From positions 1,173,187 to 1,237,186 of the forward strand of contig NZ_JACCCW010000001.1 of the NCBI RefSeq assembly GCF_013410065.1: a stretch of DNA of 64,000 bases, given 5' to 3'. Both the position numbers and the translations under genes were made by a program. Below are positions 1 to 8,600 of this stretch, piece after piece. Below the pieces are notes generated by a model. That model was not told the DNA's origin and did no database searches. It saw only the letters and a list, made by a program, of their open reading frames with translations. The DNA comes from Granulicella arctica. GTDB taxonomy: Bacteria > Acidobacteriota > Terriglobia > Terriglobales > Acidobacteriaceae. Each line of letters starts with the position of its first letter. Position 1 is the stretch's first letter.

Positions 1-929
1 GCGAGCTCTACCTGCGACATGCGGACGGTGGTGAGGGGCGGGTTGACGAACTCGGCGAGGTGGATGTCGTCGAAGCCGACGATGGACATGTCTTCGGGGA
101 CGCGGAGGCCGCTTGTCTGGAGGGTGCGGAGGGCGCCGATGGCCATGAGGTCGTTGGAGCAGAGGACGGCGGAGGGCGGCTTGGGGTTGTCGAGCAGTTT
201 GGTCATGCCGGCCATGCCGCCTTCGAGCTGGTGGTCGCCTTCGACGATGAACTTTTCTTTGGGGATGCAGCCGGCGGCGGCCATGGACTCGTGGAAGGCG
301 ATGCGGCGGAGGGTGGCGGAGTGTTGGTTGAGGGGTCCGCTGATGAAGCCGATCTCGGTGTGGCCGAGGGCGACGAGGTGGCGGACGGCCTCTTCCATGC
401 CGTGGCGGTAGTCGATCATGACGGCGTCCTGGGGGAAGGCCTCCTGGGAGACGTCGACGAAGACCATGGGGATGTGGCGGGTGGAGAGGTCGCCGAGGAC
501 GGGGTCTTCGACGCCGAAGGTCATGATGGCGACGCCGTCGACGTTGCGCTCGATGAGGCGACGGAGGCAGTGCTGGATCTCGGAGTCGTAGTTGGTGGAG
601 CCGATGAGGAGCTCGTAGTTGCGCTTGACGGCGGTCTCTTCGAAGCGCTTGATGAGCTCGGGGAAGAAGGGGTTGGTGATGTCGGGGACGAGGAGGCCGA
701 TGAGTCGGCTGCGTCCGGAGACGAGGGCGCGGGCCTGGGTGTTGGGGAAGTAGTTGAGCTCGCGGATGGCGTCGCGGACGCGTGCAGCCATGGCCGTGTT
801 GACGGTAGGGACGTTGTTGACTGTGCGGGAGACGGTGGCGACGGAGACGCCGGCGAGCCTGGCAACATCGCGTATATCAAAGCGCACGCCGTTGTTGGGG
901 TCTGCTGCTGCTTTTACTCGCCTGGACAT
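1..929 (-). CDS. LacI-family transcriptional regulator (3' end cut by window)
   Basis: Ligand-responsive DNA-binding repressor. The start is the ATG whose complement is at 927-929, giving MSRRVKAAADPNNG before the helix-turn-helix. Residues about 18-65 form the LacI head (DVARLAGVSVATVSRTVNN) with a hinge containing NYFPNTQARAL. Next comes a periplasmic-binding-protein-like sensor domain with typical signatures (LLVPDITNPFF, VDGVAIMTFG, HTEIGFISG, CSNDLMAIGAL, VGFDDIHLAEF). About 309 residues are present, so only a few tens are lost at the C terminus. It is divergent from the GH127 gene at 1110 and shares a 180-bp intergenic region with it, so it probably controls the arabinose genes. The inducer cannot be read from sequence. 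It resembles the second LacI gene at 15114 closely in layout. Confidence 0.93.
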   Translation of the reverse strand, partial: MSRRVKAAADPNNGVRFDIRDVARLAGVSVATVSRTVNNVPTVNTAMAARVRDAIRELNYFPNTQARALVSGRSRLIGLLVPDITNPFFPELIKRFEETAVKRNYELLIGSTNYDSEIQHCLRRLIERNVDGVAIMTFGVEDPVLGDLSTRHIPMVFVDVSQEAFPQDAVMIDYRHGMEEAVRHLVALGHTEIGFISGPLNQHSATLRRIAFHESMAAAGCIPKEKFIVEGDHQLEGGMAGMTKLLDNPKPPSAVLCSNDLMAIGALRTLQTSGLRVPEDMSIVGFDDIHLAEFVNPPLTTVRMSQVEL

Positions 930-1109
930 AGGTTCATTATGATCGTTTCGTGAATCTTGAGAACTATAACTGATGGTGTGCGAAATCCGAGCGTCTATTT
1001 ACTCTTGCGAGGTGAAGGTGTTAACCTGACCGCGTTGCTCTGTGAGTACGGGCCTTTGAGAAAACGATTACTTGAAGTGTGGGTGAGATTCAAAAAGAAG
1101 GTGTGAGGC
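930..1109. promoter_or_regulatory. Divergent promoter region with LacI-like half-sites
   Basis: Shared region between the lacI-type gene and the GH127 gene. GATCGTTT at 941-948 and AAACGATT at 1062-1069 are near-complementary copies of an AAACGAT core with a central CG, as in LacI-family operators. They lie about 120 bp apart, close to each gene's start, and could be looped by one tetramer. This assignment is inference from pattern only. The ribosome-binding site for the GH127 gene is probably AGAAGG near 1095. Confidence 0.3.
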
Positions 1110-2954
1110 ATGAATAAGGCTCGGCGCGATTTTTTGAAGGGTAGCGCGGCATTGGCTGCCGGTGCGGTTGCGGTGCGCAGCGCGCATGGACTTTGGGGTA
1201 AGGATCTGGCTGCTCAGGCTACGACTCCAAGGGCGACGGAGTTGAGCCAGTTCGAGTATGCGGATGTGCAGTTGCTGGATGGGCCGATGCAGGAGCAGTT
1301 CCGCCATAATCACTCGCTGTTTATGAATCTGAGTGAGGACAGTCTGCTGAAGCCGTTCCGCCAGCTTGTGGGGATGGCGGCGCCGGGTGAGGATATGGGC
1401 GGGTGGTACTCGCCTGCGGCTGAGTTTGATCCGCCGAAGAATATGACGGGGTATATTCCGGGGCATAGCTTTGGGCAGTACCTGTCGGGGTTGTCGCGGG
1501 CGTATGCGGTGACGGGCGACCGGGCGACGCAGCAGAAGGTGCAGCGGCTGGTGGCGGGTTTTGCGGCGACGGTGACGACGAAGTTCTATGACGGGTATAA
1601 CCTGCCGGCGTATACGTTCGACAAGACGAACTGCGGGCTGATCGATGCGCACCAGTTTGCGGACGACCGGACGGCGCTGGCGGTGCTGAACAAGGCGACG
1701 GATGCGGTGCTGCCGTGGCTGCCGCCGAGGGCACTGAATCGCGACGAGATGAATGCTCGTCCGCATAAGAATGTTTCGTTTACCTGGGACGAGCAGTACA
1801 CGCTGCCGGAGAACTTTTACCTGGCGTATCAGCGAGGCGCGGGGGCGCGGTATCGGCAGTTGGCGCAGCGGTTTTTGCAGGACGATACGTACTTTGGGCC
1901 GCTGGCTGAGGGTCAGAATATCCTGCCTGGGCAACATGCCTATAGTCACGTGAACGGGTTGTGTTCGGCGGTGCAGTCGTACCTGACGGATGGCAGCGAG
2001 ATGCATCTGCGGGCGGCGAAGAACGGCTTCCGGTTTGTGCTGGAGCAGAGCTTTGCGACGGGCGGATGGGGGCCGAACGAGAGCTTTCAAAAGCCGGGGA
2101 CGGATGGTCTGGCGAAGTCGCTTGAGGGGACGCATAACAGCTTCGAGACGCCGTGCGGAGCGTATGGGCACTTCAAGGTGGCGCGTTATCTGATGCGGGT
2201 GACGGGCGACAGTACGTATGGCGACGGGATGGAGGCGATCCTGTACAACACGATTCTGGGGGCGCGGCCGATTCGTCCGGATGGGGTGAGCTTTTACTAC
2301 GCGGACTACAACATGGATGCGGTGAAGTCGGACTATGGGCAGAAGTGGCCGTGCTGCTCGGGGACGTTTCCGCAGTTGACGGCGGACTATGGGATCAGCT
2401 CGTACCTGCGGAGCGCGAAGGGGATTTACGTGAACCTGTATGTGCCGTCGCGGGTGAGCTGGCGGCAGGGTGGGGCGCGGGTGGTGCTGACGCAGGAGAC
2501 GAGCTATCCGAAGGTGGGGGAGACGGCGTTGCACCTGAAGCTGGATTGGCCGGAGCGTTTTGTGGTGGCGCTGCGGGTGCCGGCGTGGGCGGGCAAGCAG
2601 ACGCGGGTGGCGGTGAATGGGAAGGATGCGGGCGTGGCGCTGGAGCCGGGGACGTGGGCGCAGCTCGAGCGGACGTGGAAGGATGGCGACCGGGTGGAGC
2701 TGACGCTGGATATGCCGCTGCGGCTGGTGCCGATCGATAGGGAACATCCGAATGTTGTGGCTCTGGTGCGTGGGCCGGTGGCGCTGTTTGCGATTGAGCC
2801 GGGTGATCGGAGGCTGACGCAGGCGCAGTTGCTGGCGGCGGAGCGGGTTGGGTCGTCGGGCGATTGGAGGGTGGCGACGGGGAGTGGTGATGTGGTGATG
2901 CGGGCTTTTCCTGCGATTGATACGGAGCGATATCGGTTGTATCAGCGGGTTTAG
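1110..2954 (+). CDS. Tat-exported GH127-type beta-L-arabinofuranosidase (DUF1680 family)
   Basis: Predicted to release L-arabinofuranose from arabinan or glycoprotein side chains outside the cytoplasm. The N terminus (MNKARRDFLKGSAAL, then an alanine-rich segment) is a twin-arginine signal. The catalytic alpha/alpha-barrel carries GGWYSPAAEFDP, GHSFGQYLSGLSRAYA and FETPCGAYGHFK. GH127 enzymes use a zinc-thiolate centre made of one Glu and three Cys. Here Glu346, Cys349 and the adjacent pair Cys415-Cys416 (WPCCSGT) are the obvious equivalents. The first Glu-Cys spacing is three residues, whereas I recall two for the bifidobacterial prototype. The C-terminal part is beta-rich. At 614 residues the length is normal for the family. 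The nearby araA and the divergent LacI regulator support an arabinose role. Confidence 0.9.
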   Translation: MNKARRDFLKGSAALAAGAVAVRSAHGLWGKDLAAQATTPRATELSQFEYADVQLLDGPMQEQFRHNHSLFMNLSEDSLLKPFRQLVGMAAPGEDMGGWYSPAAEFDPPKNMTGYIPGHSFGQYLSGLSRAYAVTGDRATQQKVQRLVAGFAATVTTKFYDGYNLPAYTFDKTNCGLIDAHQFADDRTALAVLNKATDAVLPWLPPRALNRDEMNARPHKNVSFTWDEQYTLPENFYLAYQRGAGARYRQLAQRFLQDDTYFGPLAEGQNILPGQHAYSHVNGLCSAVQSYLTDGSEMHLRAAKNGFRFVLEQSFATGGWGPNESFQKPGTDGLAKSLEGTHNSFETPCGAYGHFKVARYLMRVTGDSTYGDGMEAILYNTILGARPIRPDGVSFYYADYNMDAVKSDYGQKWPCCSGTFPQLTADYGISSYLRSAKGIYVNLYVPSRVSWRQGGARVVLTQETSYPKVGETALHLKLDWPERFVVALRVPAWAGKQTRVAVNGKDAGVALEPGTWAQLERTWKDGDRVELTLDMPLRLVPIDREHPNVVALVRGPVALFAIEPGDRRLTQAQLLAAERVGSSGDWRVATGSGDVVMRAFPAIDTERYRLYQRV

Positions 2955-2968
2955 GGGTTTGGGTAGAG

Positions 2969-3080
2969 GCAAGGGCAAGGGCAAGGGCAAGAGCAAGAGC
3001 AACAGCAACGACAAATGCAACAGCAACAGCAACCGCAGGTCCTTCGACTGCGCTGCGCTCCGCTCAGGATGACAGTTTTT
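2969..3080 (+). repeat. Family A oriented repeat (leader plus core)
   Basis: A GCAA-rich simple-sequence leader (2969-3032) is followed by a conserved core at 3033-3080. The core runs from CCGCAGGTCCTTCGACTGCG to GCTCAGGATGACAGTTTTTT. The leader is made of hexamers of the type RNGCAA. It lies immediately after the GH127 stop codon. This is one of about 18 copies in the window, all in this orientation. Confidence 0.85.
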
Positions 3081-3101
3081 TGGGGTGTTGAGAGGTTTTT
3101 A

Positions 3102-3283
3102 AAACAAGCAACAAGCAACAAGCAACCGCAACAGCAAGTGCAACCGCAAGTGCAACCGCAAGTGCAAGTGCAAGTGCAAGTGCAAGTGCAAGTGCAAGTG
3201 CAAGTGCAACAGCAACAGCAACAGCAAGTGCAACCGCAGGTCCTTCGACTCCGTGCTGCGCACTTCGCTCAGGATGACAGTTT
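3102..3283 (+). repeat. Family A oriented repeat with an expanded hexanucleotide array
   Basis: This copy has an unusually long leader. From about 3134 to 3233 the hexamer GCAAGT/GCAACC is iterated, including about eight consecutive perfect AAGTGC units, before the core at 3234-3283. A partial third core (CTCAGGATGACAG) follows at 3293-3313. The whole 2955-3396 gap, which contains no gene, is filled by these repeats and the araA leader. The array length would be expected to vary between isolates. Confidence 0.85.
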
Positions 3284-3396
3284 GGGGGGGGCGGCTCAGG
3301 ATGACAGTTTTTTGGCTGGGCGAGGATGACTGTTCTTTGGTGGTTGGTCGAGATAGATGGTGATTTGTAAGCAATAAGAGAGACGAGGAGATTTTG

Positions 3397-4878
3397 GTGC
3401 ACGAGACGAAGACTTTGGAAGTGTGGTTTGTGACGGGGAGCCAGCATCTGTACGGGGCTGAGGCGCTGACGCAGGTGGCGGAGAACTCGAAGAAGATTGC
3501 GGCGTCGCTTGCGGGCGAGAGTGCGATTCCGGTGCGCGTGGTGCATAAGCTGGTGGCGACGACGGCGGATGAGATCAGCAACGTGTGCCGCGAGGCGAAC
3601 AATGCGGAGGCGTGCATCGGGCTGGTGTTGTGGATGCATACGTTCTCTCCGGCGAAGATGTGGATCGCAGGGTTGAGCTCGCTGCGGAAGCCGTTTCTGC
3701 ATCTGCATACGCAGTTCAATCGGGCGCTGCCGTATGCGTCGATCGATATGGACTTCATGAACCTGAACCAGGCGGCGCATGGCGACCGCGAGTTCGGCTT
3801 CATCACGGCGCGGATGCGGCTGGCGCGCAAGGTGGTGGTGGGGTTCTGGCAGGATGCGGAGACGGTGGCTGAGATTGCGGCGTGGACGCGGGCGGCGCTG
3901 GGCTGGCATGAGTCGCAGCACCTGAAGGTGGCGCGGTTTGGCGACAACATGCGCAATGTCGCGGTGACCGAAGGGGACAAGGTGGAGGCGCAGCGGGTGT
4001 TCGGGTACACGGTCTCGGGGTTTGGGATCGGCGACCTGACGGACCGGATGGCGCAGTTCACGGACGCAGAGGTGGAGCGGCTGGTCGGGGAGTATCGCGA
4101 GGCGTACACGATTGCGAAGGAGCATGATCGCGTGGATTCGCTGAAGGTGGCGGCGCGGATTGAGCTGGGGCTGCGGGCGTTTCTGGTCGAGGGTGGGTTC
4201 GGTGCGTTTACGGATACGTTCGAGGACCTGCATGGGATGGGGCAGCTTCCGGGGATTGCGACGCAGCGGTTGATGGCTGATGGCTTCGGCTTTGGCGGCG
4301 AGGGCGACTGGAAGACGGCGGCGCTGGTGCGCATCATGAAGGTGATGGCGCAGGGCATGGCTGGCGGCACGTCGTTCATGGAGGACTATACGTACGATTT
4401 TTCGGGCACGCCGAAGATTCTGGGATCGCACATGCTGGAGATCTGCCCGACGATTGCGAAGGACAGGCCTACGCTGGAGGTGCATCCGCTGGGGATTGGC
4501 GGTAAGGCCGATCCGGTGCGGTTGGTGTTTACGGCTCCGGAGGGGGCGGCGGTGGCGGCGTCGGTGGTGGACATGGGGAATCGGTTCCGGATGATCGTGA
4601 ATGAGGTGGATGTGGTGGCTCCGGAGCAGGCGTTGCCGAAGCTGCCGGTGGCGCGTGCGATGTGGCTGCCGAAGCCGAGCCTGAAGGTGGCGGCGGCGGC
4701 GTGGATCTATGCGGGCGGCGCGCACCATACGGGGTTCAGCCAGTCGCTGACGATGGAGCACATGGAGGACTTCGCGGAGATTGCGGGGATCGAGCTGGTG
4801 CGGATCGACTCGGAGACGAAGCTGCATCAGTTGCGGCGTGAGCTGGTGTGGAGCGATGCGGCTTACAAGCTGCGGTAA
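3397..4878 (+). CDS. araA: L-arabinose isomerase
   Basis: Converts L-arabinose to L-ribulose in the cytoplasm, the first step of arabinose catabolism. The family opening ([12 protein letters not shown]) is intact. The four metal or catalytic residues known from E. coli AraA have clear counterparts: Glu329 ([12 protein letters not shown]), Glu348 ([11 protein letters not shown]), His363 (EVHPLGIGG) and a C-terminal His in GAHHTGFS. I chose the GTG at 3397 because AGGAG at 3386-3390 sits six bases upstream. The TTG at 3394 is also in frame but too close. At about 493 residues it is full length. It follows the GH127 gene on the same strand but is separated from it by 442 bp of repeats, so it may have its own promoter. 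Confidence 0.96.
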   Translation: MHETKTLEVWFVTGSQHLYGAEALTQVAENSKKIAASLAGESAIPVRVVHKLVATTADEISNVCREANNAEACIGLVLWMHTFSPAKMWIAGLSSLRKPFLHLHTQFNRALPYASIDMDFMNLNQAAHGDREFGFITARMRLARKVVVGFWQDAETVAEIAAWTRAALGWHESQHLKVARFGDNMRNVAVTEGDKVEAQRVFGYTVSGFGIGDLTDRMAQFTDAEVERLVGEYREAYTIAKEHDRVDSLKVAARIELGLRAFLVEGGFGAFTDTFEDLHGMGQLPGIATQRLMADGFGFGGEGDWKTAALVRIMKVMAQGMAGGTSFMEDYTYDFSGTPKILGSHMLEICPTIAKDRPTLEVHPLGIGGKADPVRLVFTAPEGAAVAASVVDMGNRFRMIVNEVDVVAPEQALPKLPVARAMWLPKPSLKVAAAAWIYAGGAHHTGFSQSLTMEHMEDFAEIAGIELVRIDSETKLHQLRRELVWSDAAYKLR

Positions 4879-4887
4879 GAGTTGGGA

Positions 4888-4935
4888 GATGATTGCGGCC
4901 CATCCTTCGCAAAGGCGCGAAGGATGGGTGCCCGC
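4888..4935 (+). repeat. Family C palindromic repeat
   Basis: The hairpin arms CCATCCTTCGC and GCGAAGGATGG are separated by a short loop and preceded by GGAGATGATTGCG. Immediately after araA, it could act as a transcription-stop or mRNA-stabilising hairpin. It is followed at once by a family B element. Confidence 0.8.
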
Positions 4936-4940
4936 TGACA

Positions 4941-5025
4941 TTCCCTCAGGGGCTAAAGCCCCGTTTCATTTTGGCTCTTTGCGGCACGGCTGAAGCCGTG
5001 CCCTTTCAAAGCTCTCTTCTTCGAT
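4941..5025 (+). repeat. Family B double-palindrome repeat
   Basis: Contains two perfect palindromes, GGGGCTAAAGCCCC and GGCACGGCTGAAGCCGTGCC, about 20 bp apart, then CCTTTCAAAGCTCTCTTCTT. The same module recurs near 20020, 28165 and 29490 in the same orientation. The layout is REP or BIME-like. Confidence 0.85.
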
Positions 5026-5038
5026 CGCTGCGATGAAG

Positions 5039-5467
5039 CTAGCCGGCCTGCTTGCTGGTCGTTCGTGGGGGCTTTGGCTTGCTCTTACTTTCGAGATTGA
5101 GGGCTACGGCGGCGCGGATGAGATCCTTCAGGGCTGCCTCATTGATTGCTTCGCCCTCGTGGATGTCGATGGCGCGTCTGACGTTGCCGTCGAGGCTGGA
5201 GTTGAACAGGCCGGAAGGGTCCTTCACTGCGGCGCCCTTGGCGAAGGTCAGCTTGACGACGCTCTTGTAGGTCTCTCCTGTGCAGACAATGCCGCTGTGG
5301 GAGAAGACGGGAGTCCCCATCCACTTCCACTCTTCGAGGATCTCGGGGTCTGCCTTGTGGATGAGTTCGCGGACTTTGGCGAGGGTTTTTCCGCGCCAGT
5401 CGCCTAGTTCGTTGATCTTCGCGTCGATGAATGCAGAGGCTGATTCTGCCGGGACGGGACTTTTCAT
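5039..5467 (-). CDS. DUF1801 (YdhG-like) domain protein
   Basis: Small cytoplasmic protein of 142 residues with the DUF1801 pattern: a helical start (ASAFIDAKINELGDWRG), LAKVRELIHKADPEILEEWKW, then MGTPVFSHSGIVCTGETYKS, KLTFAKGA and a C-terminal DIHEGEAINEAALKDLI. The family fold resembles iron-chaperone/frataxin-like proteins, but its function is not established. I chose the ATG at 5467 (MKSPVPAES) because GGAG lies about nine bases upstream. An in-frame extension further 5' has no ribosome-binding site. The C terminus is Lys/Pro-rich. It is monocistronic, on the opposite strand to its neighbours. Confidence 0.8.
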   Translation of the reverse strand: MKSPVPAESASAFIDAKINELGDWRGKTLAKVRELIHKADPEILEEWKWMGTPVFSHSGIVCTGETYKSVVKLTFAKGAAVKDPSGLFNSSLDGNVRRAIDIHEGEAINEAALKDLIRAAVALNLESKSKPKPPRTTSKQAG

Positions 5468-5547
5468 GGATAGCTCCAACACTCGCACCTAATGTAGCTG
5501 CGCTCGGCGGAACGTGCAACCTCCGCAGTTGCGGTTGAGGGCGGGGT

Positions 5548-7719
5548 TCAGGTGCGGAAGCGGCCGCTGACGGCGGCGGCGAGGACGACTCCCTGGGCCC
5601 ATCCGGCGAGGATGAGGAACCAGCGCATGGACATCAGGGACCAGTAGATGCGGCGCGAGCCGAGGTGGGCGTCGGGCGCCCAGTGGTCGTCCTGGCCGAG
5701 ACGGACGATGGGGAGGACGTTTTCGAGGGCGTAGACGACGGGCTGGAACTGCGGGTAGGCGATGGGGAGCTCGCTTGATTTGGCGGCGGATTTTGCATTG
5801 GATGTGTAGGTGGTCTTGTAGGCGGCGTCGCTGGTGGGGGCGAAGTGAGCGCGGAGGGGCATGAAGATCGCGGTGCCGAGGGCGACGCAGAAGAGGATGG
5901 GCAGGAGGATGCGGAGGGGCTGCTCCTCGAGGCGGCGGAAGAGGATGGCGATGCACAGGGCGAGTGGGTTCTTCCAGCGGGCGCGGGCCTGATGACGGCG
6001 GAGCTCGAAGAGGACGCGCTTGGCGTCACGCTGGTAGCCCTTGTCGTTGAGGAGTTTTGCCAGCTCCATCCAGGGCTGCGGTTCGATGCGCTGTTTGGCG
6101 CTTTGCAGGTTGAGCCAGGGGATGCGGGTCTTTGCGCGGAGTGGGTCGGTGCCGTGCAGCTCGTCGACCTCGAGGCCGTTGACGATGAGGTTCTCCGGGG
6201 CGGGCCAGCTTGCGGTGTCGTCGAAGAGACGTTTGATCTTTGCTCCGGCGAGACTGAGTGAGCCCTCCCTGGGATTCTGGAGCTCGACCCAGAAGAGGTC
6301 GCCGTCGAGCTCCATGTTCTCGGCCCAAAGGGATTTTATGGAGGCTTCGGCGCAGACGAGCTGGCCGGTGATCTTTGCGCCGGGCATGCCGATGACGCCG
6401 GTCGAGGCGAAGCCTTTGTTGAGATAGACACCTCCGCGGATGGTGGCGGCGTCGAGGCGCATCGCATCGCCGGTGGCGGTGAGCTTTGCGCCCTCGCAGT
6501 TGAGCTGGCCGCCGATGTTTGCGCCGAGGAGGCGGATGGTTCCGGCGCACTCGAAGCCGTTGTTGAAGAAGAGGTCGGCGTCGATGGTGATGCGGACCAG
6601 GGTGAGGGCATCGCCGGTGGCGGTGATCCTGGCGGAGTCGAAGTTGAGCTGACCGCCGATCTGAGCGCCGAGCATGCGGATGCTGCCGGCGGACTGGAAG
6701 CCCTCGCTGAGGAAGGTGTGACTGCGGACCTTTACGCCGTCGAGGATGAGAGCGACGCCGGTGGTGGTGAGTTTTGCGGAGTCGCAGTTGAGTTGTCCGT
6801 CGATGCGGGCGTCGGGCATGCGGACGACTCCGGCGGACTGGAATCCATCGTTGAGAAGGAGCTCGCCGTGGATGGTTGCGCCGTCCATGGTGAGGGCGCT
6901 CTCGGTGGCGGTGAGCTGCGCGCCGCTACAGTTGACTGCGCCGCCGATTTCGGCGCTGGCCAGCCTGAGCTCGATGGAGGATTGGAGGCGGCGGAGCAGG
7001 GCCTCGCCCTGGATCCTGGCCTGATCGAGTGCGATGGAGCCGGTGGTGGCGGTGATGACGGCTCCGTCCATGCAGAAGGTACCGCCGATGTGGATGCTGA
7101 TGAGATGCAGGCTTCCGGCGGATTGGAAGGCCGGGGTGAAGAGGAGATGGTCGCGGATGACGGCGTTGCCGAAGGTGTGTTCGATGCCGGTGGCGGTCAG
7201 GGTGGTGTTGCTGAGGACGAGTTGGCCGTCGATCTGCGCGGAGTCGAATGCGAGCTTGCCTGCGGCGACGACGTTGCGGATGTAGAGCGGGCCGTGCAGG
7301 GCGATGCGGGAGCCGTCGATGTCTTTGAGCAGAGTGGATTCGAGGAGGTAGAGGCTGCGGATCTCGGCGGAGGCGAGGTGCACAGGCTCAGAGAAGAGGC
7401 AGTAGCGGAACTCGATGCGGGCGGGGATGTGGCAGCTTTGCAGATCGAGGGGTTCGGTGAGGCGGGCGTTCCAGATGCGGATGCCGCGATGTTCGATGAG
7501 GGCGAGGGCGTCGGGGTCGGTGGCGAGCCAGCGGAGGAAGCGGGGGCGGAGCTCGGGGCCGAGCCAGGTGGGGTCGGGACGAGTGCCGGTGCGGGGCGGG
7601 TCGTCGTAGGTGCAGGAGTGGCGGAGGATCTGTTCTTCGATGGGGCGGAGGGTGGAGTCGAAGCGCTCCTGGGCGAGGGCGAGGAGTTTGTTTCCGCGAA
7701 GCTGATCGGCGAGTGGCAT
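5548..7719 (-). CDS. Membrane-anchored protein with tandem 48-residue beta-helix-like repeats
   Basis: Unrecognised function. The protein has 723 residues from the ATG at 7719, chosen because AAGGAG precedes it. Residues about 1-130 are a globular head. Next come at least five, probably six, tandem units of 48 residues, with the consensus hydrophobic-x-hydrophobic-D-x-A-x-I, then GFQSAG, IRMLGA, IGGQLNCDSAKLTATGD. Short alternating patterns of this kind suggest a right-handed beta-helix related to pentapeptide-repeat proteins. After residue about 560 there is a helical linker (PWMELAKLLNDKGYQRDAKR), then hydrophobic segments (ILLPILFCVALGTAIFMPL and a second near the C terminus, WFLILAGWAQGVVLAAAV). 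Similar actinobacterial proteins are sometimes labelled membrane-associated oxidoreductase, but I see no redox motif. No operon partner. Confidence 0.75.
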   Translation of the reverse strand: MPLADQLRGNKLLALAQERFDSTLRPIEEQILRHSCTYDDPPRTGTRPDPTWLGPELRPRFLRWLATDPDALALIEHRGIRIWNARLTEPLDLQSCHIPARIEFRYCLFSEPVHLASAEIRSLYLLESTLLKDIDGSRIALHGPLYIRNVVAAGKLAFDSAQIDGQLVLSNTTLTATGIEHTFGNAVIRDHLLFTPAFQSAGSLHLISIHIGGTFCMDGAVITATTGSIALDQARIQGEALLRRLQSSIELRLASAEIGGAVNCSGAQLTATESALTMDGATIHGELLLNDGFQSAGVVRMPDARIDGQLNCDSAKLTTTGVALILDGVKVRSHTFLSEGFQSAGSIRMLGAQIGGQLNFDSARITATGDALTLVRITIDADLFFNNGFECAGTIRLLGANIGGQLNCEGAKLTATGDAMRLDAATIRGGVYLNKGFASTGVIGMPGAKITGQLVCAEASIKSLWAENMELDGDLFWVELQNPREGSLSLAGAKIKRLFDDTASWPAPENLIVNGLEVDELHGTDPLRAKTRIPWLNLQSAKQRIEPQPWMELAKLLNDKGYQRDAKRVLFELRRHQARARWKNPLALCIAILFRRLEEQPLRILLPILFCVALGTAIFMPLRAHFAPTSDAAYKTTYTSNAKSAAKSSELPIAYPQFQPVVYALENVLPIVRLGQDDHWAPDAHLGSRRIYWSLMSMRWFLILAGWAQGVVLAAAVSGRFRT

Positions 7720-7816
7720 CGTCGTTCTCCTTGAGACAGGAACGTGACTCGAACAAGCTGGCCGGGGACGTGCCATTCTCTCATAGGGATGTGGGGGTGG
7801 GGGATAAATGCAGATG

Positions 7817-7866
7817 CAGGTTTTTCGGCTGCGCGCTTTGCGCTCCGCTCAGGATGACAGTTTGTT
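7817..7866 (+). repeat. Family A oriented repeat core (diverged)
   Basis: GCAGG, a diverged TTTTTCGGCTGCGCG, then CTCCGCTCAGGATGACAG. The leader is short. It lies in the 278-bp gap upstream of the repeat-protein gene, on the same orientation as all other copies. Confidence 0.75.
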
Positions 7867-7881
7867 TGGGGTGGGGAAGAA

Positions 7882-7988
7882 AGAACAAGCAAATGCAAAA
7901 TGCGGGTTGGCTGTTTACATCCCACCCTTCGCAAAGGCGCGAAGGATAGGGCACCCGAGCGTTTGCTCAGGATGACAGTTTTTGTGTC
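7882..7988 (+). repeat. Hybrid repeat: family A leader, family C palindrome, family A core end
   Basis: An A-type leader (GAACAAGCAAATGCAAAATG) runs into a C palindrome at 7919-7958 (CACCCTTCGC ... GCGAAGGATAGGGCACCCG). It ends with an A-type terminus (GCTCAGGATGACAG) at about 7965-7980. This chimera shows that the A and C modules recombine or insert into one another. Confidence 0.7.
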
Positions 7989-7997
7989 GAGGATTGG

Positions 7998-8459
7998 CTA
8001 GAGGCCTAGGTCGGTGAGGCTGGGGTGGTCGTCGGGGCGGCGGCCTTGTGGCCAGTGGAAGAGGCGGTCGGCGGGGGAGATGGGGAGGTCATTGATGCTG
8101 GCGTGGCGGACGGCCATGAGGCCGTTGGCGTCGAACTCCCAGTTCTCGTTGCCGTAGGAGCGGAACCATTGGCCGTTGGCGTCGTGGCACTCGTAGGCGA
8201 AGCGGACGGCGATGCGGTGGGTGTCGAAGGCCCAGAGCTCTTTGATGAGGCGGTAGTCGAGTTCGCGGGCCCACTTGCGGGTGAGGAAGGCGACGATCTG
8301 GTCGCGTCCGGTGACGAACTCGTGGCGGTTGCGCCAGCGGCTGTCGGGGGTGTAGGCGAGGGAGACGCGTTGGGGATCGCGGGTGTTCCAGCCGTCTTCG
8401 GCGGCGCGGACTTTGAGGAGGGCGACTTCGCGGGTGAAGGGTGGGATGAGCGGGGTCAT
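7998..8459 (-). CDS. NTF2-like protein, DUF1348 family
   Basis: A 153-residue protein of the nuclear transport factor 2-like (SnoaL/DUF1348) fold. The characteristic stretch is [40 protein letters not shown], then [36 protein letters not shown] and [12 protein letters not shown]. Members are small cytoplasmic alpha/beta cone proteins with no agreed reaction. I chose the ATG at 8459 because AAGGAG lies seven bases upstream. A longer reading ([10 protein letters not shown]) has no such signal. No operon neighbours. Confidence 0.85.
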   Translation of the reverse strand: MTPLIPPFTREVALLKVRAAEDGWNTRDPQRVSLAYTPDSRWRNRHEFVTGRDQIVAFLTRKWARELDYRLIKELWAFDTHRIAVRFAYECHDANGQWFRSYGNENWEFDANGLMAVRHASINDLPISPADRLFHWPQGRRPDDHPSLTDLGL

Positions 8460-8600
8460 GGTGCTCCTTCTGATGCTGAGGGTAGGGTATACGAGGCTGT
8501 TACGAAACTCTCCTGTTGGCAATCAACCTGCATGGGTCGCTGACGAGAAGACGACTTTTGAGGACTAATCCTCCACCGAATAGCCTGCTAGAGTGTGGGC

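Noticed and set aside
1068..3032. Long minus-strand reading (654 residues) opposite the GH127 gene
   Set aside because: Arg/Pro/His/Leu-rich, as expected for the antisense of a high-GC gene. No domain, signal or ribosome-binding site. The same explanation covers the long antisense readings at 3064-4941, 10373-11557 and 13857-15881.
3015..3329. Gln/Val-rich reading made of QVQVQ repeats
   Set aside because: It is simply the translation of the GCAAGT array and A cores.
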